From the NCBI GenBank assembly GCA_028706735.1, contig JAQTVS010000049.1, positions 1 through 12,480 on the forward strand: a stretch of DNA of 12,480 nucleotides. Reading direction: 5' to 3'. Positions 7,568 to 12,480 of this stretch are shown here, one piece after another. The position numbers and the translations under genes were made by a program. This DNA comes from Thiomonas sp. (GTDB taxonomy: Bacteria > Pseudomonadota > Gammaproteobacteria > Burkholderiales > Burkholderiaceae_C). The notes under the pieces are model-generated. The model was not told the DNA's origin. It worked only from the letters and a program-made list of their open reading frames with translations, and made no database searches. The first letter of the stretch is position 1; each line of letters begins with the position of its first letter.

Positions 7568-7609
7568 GGAAATACTCTGGCAGGTAAAACGACCTGCCAG
7601 AGTATTTCC
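7568..7609 (-). terminator. 18-bp perfect hairpin immediately after gabD
   Basis: GGAAATACTCTGGCAGGT (7568-7585) and ACCTGCCAGAGTATTTCC (7592-7609) are exact reverse complements with a 6-nt loop. On the gabD strand the stem begins 3 nt after the TGA stop. There is no T-run after it (the transcript continues ACAGGTCAATTTG), so it is not a classical intrinsic terminator. It could still end or stabilise the gabD transcript and insulate the liv operon. Confidence 0.6.
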
Positions 7610-7612
7610 GGT

Positions 7613-9106
7613 TCACTTGTTCAAGTCGCCAAGACAGAGATATTTCATCTCGACATATTCATCGATGCCGTGATGCGAGCCTTCGCGGCCCAGGCCGGAT
7701 TGCTTCACGCCGCCAAAGGGCGCGACCTCGTTGGACATCAGGCCGGTGTTGATGCCCACCATGCCGTATTCCAGCGCCTCGGCCACGCGGAAGATGCGGC
7801 CCACGTCACGGCTGAAGAAATAGGAGGCCAGTCCGAACTCGGTCGCATTGGCCGCGGCGATGGCTTCCTCCTCGGTCTTGAAGCGGAATACCGGCGCCAC
7901 GGGACCAAAGGTTTCTTCTCTGGCGCAGAGCATGTCACTGGTCACGTCGGCGAGCACGGTGGCCTGGAAGAACCGTCCGGCGCTGGGGCCAGTCTCCACC
8001 CGCTTGCCGCCCACCACCATGCGCGCGCCTTTGGAGGTGGCGTCGCTGATGTGCTTCTCCACCTTGGCCAGCGCCTGGTCGTCGATCAAGGGGCCGAGAT
8101 TCACGCCCTCTTCGAACCCATCTCCGACCGTCAAGCTGCCCACGGCCTGCGCCAGGCGCTCGACGAAACGGTCGTAGATGCCGTCCTGCACATACAGGCG
8201 GTTGGCGCAGACGCAGGTCTGGCCGGCATTGCGGTACTTGCTCGCCATGGCGCCTTCGACGGCCGAGCCGAGATCGGCATCGTCGAACACGATGAAGGGC
8301 GCGTTGCCGCCGAGTTCCAATGACAGTTTTTTGATGCTGGGGGCCGACTGCGCCATGAGGATGCGCCCCACCTCGGTGGAGCCGGTGAACGACAGATGCC
8401 GCACCACCGGCGAGGCGCACAGCAGCTTGCCGATGGCGATCGACCCCTCGGCGTCGGCCGTGAGCACGTTGAGCACGCCGCGCGGAATGCCGGCGCGGTG
8501 GGCCAGTTCGGCCGCGGCCAGCGCGGTGAGCGGCGTTTGTTCGGCGGGTTTGATGACCACCGGGCAGCCGGCTGCCAGCGCGGGCGCGACCTTGCGGGTG
8601 ATCATGGCCAGCGGGAAATTCCACGGCGTGATGGCCGCGCAGACGCCGACGGGCTGCTTGAGGACGAGCAGACGCTTGGTGGCGTCCGGGCTGGGAATGG
8701 TTTCGCCGTAAACCCGCTTGGCTTCTTCCGCGAACCATTCCACAAAGCTGGCGCCGTAGAGCACTTCGCCCTTGGCCTCGGCCAGCGGCTTGCCTTGCTC
8801 GGCGGTCATCAGGCGGGCCAGGTCGTCGGCGTTGGCCACGAGCAGGTCGAACCACTTGCGCAGAATGGCCGCGCGCTGTTTGGCGGGCAGTGCGCGCCAG
8901 GCGGGCCAGGCGGATTCAGCCGCGTCGATGGCGAGTTGCGCGTGCATAGTGTCCAGCGCGGGCACTTGCGCCAACTCGGCATTGGTGGCTGGATCGGTGA
9001 CCGCAAAGCGGCGGGCGGAATCGATCCACTGGCCGTCGATATAGGCCTGGGTCTTGAACAGCGCGGGGTCATTGAGCAGGGAAAGCGGATTGGCAGGCCG
9101 GTTCAT
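7613..9106 (-). CDS. gabD: Succinate-semialdehyde dehydrogenase (NAD(P)+)
   Basis: This 497-residue aldehyde dehydrogenase closely resembles GabD throughout its length. It oxidises succinate semialdehyde to succinate, the last step of GABA and related 4-carbon catabolism, in the cytoplasm. Visible motifs are EQGKPLAEAKGE (103-114), TPWNFP (160-165, Asn163), KPAEQTP (186-192, Lys186), FTGSTEVGR (240-248), LELGGNAPFIVFDDAD (263-278, general base Glu264), NAGQTCVCANR (293-303, nucleophile Cys298), EETFGPVAP and the C-terminal SNEVAPFGGVKQSGLGREGS. The pair Cys298/Cys300 is the position of the redox-sensitive cysteines seen in some SSADH enzymes. The ATG at 9106 is chosen because GGAG lies 6 nt upstream; the longer frame to 9184 adds no conserved sequence. 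It has about 15 more N-terminal residues than E. coli GabD. It is divergent from alaS and followed by a strong hairpin, so it is probably monocistronic. Confidence 0.94.
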   Translation of the reverse strand: MNRPANPLSLLNDPALFKTQAYIDGQWIDSARRFAVTDPATNAELAQVPALDTMHAQLAIDAAESAWPAWRALPAKQRAAILRKWFDLLVANADDLARLMTAEQGKPLAEAKGEVLYGASFVEWFAEEAKRVYGETIPSPDATKRLLVLKQPVGVCAAITPWNFPLAMITRKVAPALAAGCPVVIKPAEQTPLTALAAAELAHRAGIPRGVLNVLTADAEGSIAIGKLLCASPVVRHLSFTGSTEVGRILMAQSAPSIKKLSLELGGNAPFIVFDDADLGSAVEGAMASKYRNAGQTCVCANRLYVQDGIYDRFVERLAQAVGSLTVGDGFEEGVNLGPLIDDQALAKVEKHISDATSKGARMVVGGKRVETGPSAGRFFQATVLADVTSDMLCAREETFGPVAPVFRFKTEEEAIAAANATEFGLASYFFSRDVGRIFRVAEALEYGMVGINTGLMSNEVAPFGGVKQSGLGREGSHHGIDEYVEMKYLCLGDLNK

Positions 9107-9261
9107 GGGCAGCTCCGGTTGAGGTGAACGGTGGGTTGGGCACGCCGTGCCGCGCGGGTCAGTGTCTGCGCGGCAAGGCGGCAAGCCCTAAAATCTAACC
9201 TTTTGCATCACTGCGCGCCAGAGCCAGTTCCGCCGCTGCGCCGCAGCCACTTCACCGCCCC
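9107..9261. promoter_or_regulatory. Divergent gabD / alaS intergenic region with -10-like TAAAAT for alaS
   Basis: These 155 bp must carry the starts for both divergent genes. TAAAAT at 9189-9194 matches five of six bases of a -10 box for alaS, in the only AT-rich spot of the gap; no clear -35 is seen 17 bp upstream. A small hairpin GCTGC-GCC-GCAGC (9235-9247) lies in the presumed alaS leader. No ribosome binding site is recognisable before the alaS ATG. Confidence 0.35.
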
Positions 9262-12015
9262 ATGAACGTCTCCGACATCCGCGAAAAATTTCTGGCCTAT
9301 TTTGAGTCGCAGGGTTCCACCCGCGTGGCGTCGTCCTCGCTCGTGCCGGGCAACGACCCCACGCTGCTGTTCACCAACTCGGGCATGGTGCAGTTCAAGG
9401 ACGTGTTCCTCGGCCAAGACCAGCGGCCCTACACCCGCGCCACCACGGCGCAGCGCTGCGTGCGCGCCGGCGGCAAGCACAACGATCTGGAGAACGTGGG
9501 CTACACCGCGCGGCACCACACCTTTTTCGAGATGCTGGGCAACTTCAGCTTCGGCGACTACTTCAAGCGCGAAGCCATCCGCTACGCCTGGGAGTTGCTC
9601 ACCACGGTGTACAAGCTCCCGCCCGAGAAGCTGTGGGTGACCGTGTACGCGGAGGACGACGAGGCGCACGACATCTGGGCCAAGGAAGTCGGCGTGCCGG
9701 TGGAGCGCATCATCCGCATCGGCGACAACAAGGGCGCGCGCTACGCCTCCGACAACTTCTGGCAAATGGCCGACACCGGCCCCTGCGGCCCGTGCAGCGA
9801 GATTTTCTACGACCACGGCCCCGAGGTCTGGGGCGGCCCGCCCGGCTCGCCCGAGGAAGACGGCGACCGCTACATCGAGATCTGGAACCTGGTGTTCATG
9901 CAGTTCGAGCGCTTTCACGCGGGCGACGAGCATTTCGACACCGAGGCGCAGGCGCAGGCGCGCAAAGCCGCAGTGGAGGCAGACGGCGGCATCGGCCTCG
10001 TCAGCCGCGACGGTGCGCGCTTCAAGCTCGCCACCTATCGCCAGAAGCCGCTGCCCAAGCCCTGCGTGGATACCGGCATGGGGCTGGAGCGCATTGCCGC
10101 CGTGCTGCAGCATGTCCACAGCAATTACGAGATCGATCTGTTCCAGGCGCTGGTGAAGGCCGCTGCACGCGAGACCGCCACGCCCGACCTGGCGCACAAC
10201 TCGCTCAAAGTCATCGCCGATCACATCCGCGCCTGCAGCTTTCTCATCGTCGATGGAGTGATTCCGGGCAACGAAGGCCGCGGCTATGTGCTGCGCCGCA
10301 TCGTGCGCCGCGCCATTCGCCACGGCTACAAGCTGGGCGTGCGCCAGCCGTTTTTCTACAGGCTGGCGCCCGATCTGGTCGCGCAGATGGGCGCGGCCTA
10401 TCCCGAGCTGTCTCAGGCGCAGCAACGCGTTTCCGATGTGTTGCAGGCCGAGGAATCCCGGTTTTTCGAGACCATCGAGCACGGCATGTCCATTCTGGAC
10501 GCGGAGCTGGAAACGCTCAAGGCGCAGGGCGGCAAAACGCTGGACGGCGAACTGGCGTTCAAGCTGCACGACACCTTCGGCTTCCCGCTCGATCTGACGC
10601 AGGACGTGTGCCGCGAGCACGGCGTGGAAGTGGACGAAGCTGCGTTCGACATCGCCATGACCCGCCAGCGCGAGCAGGCGCGCGCCGCAGGCAAATTCAA
10701 GATGCAGGCCGCGCTCGACTATACCGGCGACAAGACCCGTTTCGAGGGCTATGACCACCTTCTGGTCAAGGAAGCGCGCGTCGCGGCGCTGTATGTGGAC
10801 GGCACTGCGGTGCAGGCCATGCAGGCCGGGCAAGGCGGCGTGGTCGTGCTCGATCGCACGCCGTTCTACGCCGAGTCTGGCGGCCAGGTGGGCGACAGCG
10901 GCGTGCTGTTCGAGGGCGACTCCTGCAGCCTGCGCTTCGTCGTGCACGACACGCAGAAAGTGCAGGCCGATGTGTTTGGCCACCACGGCACGCTGGAGTC
11001 TGGCACTTTGAGGGTGGGCGAAGTGGTGGCCGCGCAGGTGGACGCCGAGCGCCGCTTTGCCGTCATGCGCAACCACAGCGTCACCCATCTGATGCACACC
11101 GCATTGCGCACCGTGCTGGGCGAGCATGTGCAGCAAAAAGGCTCATTGGTCGATGCCGACAAGACCCGTTTCGATTTTGCCCATGACGCGCCAATGCGCG
11201 ATGACGAGATCCGCCGTGTGGAGCGGATGGTCAACGAACAGATCCTGCGCAACCAGGCCACCGAGGCCCGGGTCATGCCAATCGATGACGCCAAGAACCT
11301 CGGCGCCATGATGCTGTTTGGCGAGAAGTATGGCGACACAGTGCGCGTGCTCGACATCGGCAATTCGCGCGAGCTGTGCGGTGGCACGCATGTGGCGCGC
11401 ACCGGCGACATCGGCCTGTTCAAGATTGCGTTCGAAGGCGGTGTGGCTGCTGGCATTCGCCGCGTGGAAGCCATCACCGGGCTGAACGCGCTGACCTTTG
11501 TGCAGCAGCAAAACGCGCTGCTCGACAGACTGGCCCGCACCCTCAAGGCCCCGGCGGACGAGTCGGTCGCCAAGGTCGAGCAACTGCTTGATCAGCAGCG
11601 CCAGCTCGACAAGGAGATTGCCCAGCTCAAGGCGCAGCAGGCCGCTGCGCAGGGTGACGCCATGCTGTCGCAGGCCATCGACATGGGCGGCGCCAAAGTG
11701 CTGCTCGCCCGCATGGATGGGCTCGATCCCAAGGGCCTGCGCGAAGCGGTTGACCGCATCAAGTCCAAGCTCAAGACCGCCGTGGTGGTGCTGGTCAGCG
11801 CCGAGGGCGACAAGGTGCAGCTCGCCGCTGGCGTGACCGCAGACCGCATCGGCCAGATCAAGGCGGGCGATCTGGTGAGCGTGGCGGCACAGGCGGTTGG
11901 CGGCAAGGGCGGCGGCCGCCCGGACTTCGCCATGGCCGGCGGCAACCAGCCTGCGCAGATCGACGCTGCGCTGGCGCAGGCGCGCAGCCTGCTGCAGCAG
12001 CGTCTTGGCGCCTGA
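9262..12015 (+). CDS. alaS: Alanyl-tRNA synthetase with an unusual insertion before motif 3
   Basis: This 917-residue class II synthetase charges tRNA-Ala with alanine and edits mischarged Ser/Gly. The catalytic domain begins [13 protein letters not shown] (6-18). Motif 2 lies around [18 protein letters not shown] (84-101), followed by the [11 protein letters not shown] block (171-181). Motif 3 is [14 protein letters not shown] (270-283). The editing domain carries the zinc sites HSVTH (605-609) and CGGTH (706-710), all present. A coiled-coil linker (about 755-795) and the C-Ala domain with [15 protein letters not shown] follow. E. coli AlaRS has 876 residues; nearly all of the extra length here is an insertion of about 38 residues between FERF (215-218) and PLPKP (263-267). 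The ATG at 9262 is the only sensible start, although no Shine-Dalgarno precedes it. The TGA is followed directly by the coaBC ATG. Confidence 0.97.
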   Translation: MNVSDIREKFLAYFESQGSTRVASSSLVPGNDPTLLFTNSGMVQFKDVFLGQDQRPYTRATTAQRCVRAGGKHNDLENVGYTARHHTFFEMLGNFSFGDYFKREAIRYAWELLTTVYKLPPEKLWVTVYAEDDEAHDIWAKEVGVPVERIIRIGDNKGARYASDNFWQMADTGPCGPCSEIFYDHGPEVWGGPPGSPEEDGDRYIEIWNLVFMQFERFHAGDEHFDTEAQAQARKAAVEADGGIGLVSRDGARFKLATYRQKPLPKPCVDTGMGLERIAAVLQHVHSNYEIDLFQALVKAAARETATPDLAHNSLKVIADHIRACSFLIVDGVIPGNEGRGYVLRRIVRRAIRHGYKLGVRQPFFYRLAPDLVAQMGAAYPELSQAQQRVSDVLQAEESRFFETIEHGMSILDAELETLKAQGGKTLDGELAFKLHDTFGFPLDLTQDVCREHGVEVDEAAFDIAMTRQREQARAAGKFKMQAALDYTGDKTRFEGYDHLLVKEARVAALYVDGTAVQAMQAGQGGVVVLDRTPFYAESGGQVGDSGVLFEGDSCSLRFVVHDTQKVQADVFGHHGTLESGTLRVGEVVAAQVDAERRFAVMRNHSVTHLMHTALRTVLGEHVQQKGSLVDADKTRFDFAHDAPMRDDEIRRVERMVNEQILRNQATEARVMPIDDAKNLGAMMLFGEKYGDTVRVLDIGNSRELCGGTHVARTGDIGLFKIAFEGGVAAGIRRVEAITGLNALTFVQQQNALLDRLARTLKAPADESVAKVEQLLDQQRQLDKEIAQLKAQQAAAQGDAMLSQAIDMGGAKVLLARMDGLDPKGLREAVDRIKSKLKTAVVVLVSAEGDKVQLAAGVTADRIGQIKAGDLVSVAAQAVGGKGGGRPDFAMAGGNQPAQIDAALAQARSLLQQRLGA

Positions 12016-12480
12016 ATGGCCGCGCGCTCCGACATGGACTTGCAAGGCCGCTCCATCCTTCTCGCCGTCACCGGCGGGGTTGCGGCGTACAAGTCGGCCG
12101 AACTCACCCGCCTGCTGGTCAAGGCCGGCGCGCATGTGCAGGTGGTGCTGACAGAAGCGGGCAGCCGCTTCGTTGGCGCGGCCACGTTTCAGGCGCTTTC
12201 CGGCCAGCCGGTGTTCACCGATCTGTGGGACGCGCGCGTGCCCAACACCATGGCGCATATCGAGCTGGCACGCGCCGCTGACTTGATCGTTGTCGCCCCC
12301 GCCACGGCGCATACCCTGGCGCGCGCCGCGCATGGGCTGGCCGACGATCTGCTATCCACGCTGCTGCTGGCGGCGGGCAAGCCGGTGCTGTTCGCCCCCG
12401 CGATGAACCGCGAAATGTGGCTGCATTCCGCCACCCAGCGCAATGTCGCCACCCTGCGCAACGATGGTGCGTGGATCAGC
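12016..12480 (+). CDS. coaBC: CoaBC phosphopantothenoylcysteine decarboxylase/synthase (partial, N-terminal)
   Basis: The frame is open from the ATG at 12016 to the window edge (155 residues). It is the N-terminal flavoprotein (CoaC) half of the bifunctional CoaBC (Dfp) enzyme of coenzyme A synthesis, which joins cysteine to 4'-phosphopantothenate and decarboxylates the product with FMN. Visible are ILLAVTGGVAAYKSAEL (14-30, FMN-binding glycine turn), MAHIEL (79-84, the active-site His81), APATA (94-98), GLADDLLST (107-115) and the conserved PAMNREMW (128-135). The CoaB synthetase half lies beyond the window. The ATG directly abuts the alaS stop, so translation is probably coupled. No Shine-Dalgarno is visible; a second ATG at 12034 (residue 7) would also give a normal N-terminus. 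A stand-alone CoaC cannot be excluded because the C-terminus is missing. Confidence 0.93.
   Translation, partial: MAARSDMDLQGRSILLAVTGGVAAYKSAELTRLLVKAGAHVQVVLTEAGSRFVGAATFQALSGQPVFTDLWDARVPNTMAHIELARAADLIVVAPATAHTLARAAHGLADDLLSTLLLAAGKPVLFAPAMNREMWLHSATQRNVATLRNDGAWIS

Noticed and set aside
9208..11136. A 642-residue open frame on the minus strand opposite alaS
   Set aside because: It mirrors the codons of a clearly real alaS, is rich in His/Ala/Val/Gly as GC-rich antisense frames are, and has no recognisable domain.
11143..12333. A 396-residue minus-strand frame opposite the end of alaS and start of coaBC
   Set aside because: It overlaps two certain genes and shows the same antisense composition with no family signature.

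Overview
The window is a GC-rich stretch (roughly two thirds G+C by eye) of an ordinary bacterial chromosome. The protein sequences (AlaRS, CoaBC, GabD, a LivGFKHM-type transporter) and the high-GC codon use point to a betaproteobacterium, most likely in the Burkholderiales. Genus cannot be fixed from the sequence alone. There are nine protein-coding genes, two of them cut by the window edges. I see no tRNA, rRNA, CRISPR array, insertion sequence or phage gene.

Layout: (1) 1-1655, minus strand: a MoxR-type AAA+ ATPase followed by a DUF58 membrane protein that runs off the left edge; this is the start of a MoxR/DUF58 cluster. (2) 1748-2677, plus strand: a zinc-dependent deacetylase of the histone deacetylase/acetoin-utilisation superfamily, divergent from moxR across a 92-bp gap. 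(3) 2720-7424, minus strand: a complete five-gene branched-chain-amino-acid-type (HAAT) ABC transporter in the order livG, livF, periplasmic binding protein, livH, livM, with ATGA overlaps at livG/livF and livH/livM. (4) 7613-9106, minus strand: gabD, succinate-semialdehyde dehydrogenase, ending in an 18-bp perfect hairpin that separates it from the transporter. (5) 9262-12480, plus strand: alaS, whose stop codon directly abuts the start of coaBC (dfp), which is cut by the right edge.

How the genes fit together: the transporter genes form one operon that would import an amino acid or a small carboxylate. The binding protein resembles a subgroup of HAAT receptors for which leucine is not a safe ligand assignment. 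gabD lies just upstream on the same strand and oxidises succinate semialdehyde to succinate; a shared catabolic role is possible but is only inference. alaS and coaBC are housekeeping genes.

I found no evidence for a new multi-gene system. The points most worth checking are an insertion of about 38 residues just before motif 3 of AlaRS, an arginine in place of the Walker A lysine in LivF paired with a non-canonical LivG signature motif, the gabD-end hairpin, and a hairpin plus TTG start between the binding protein and livH.
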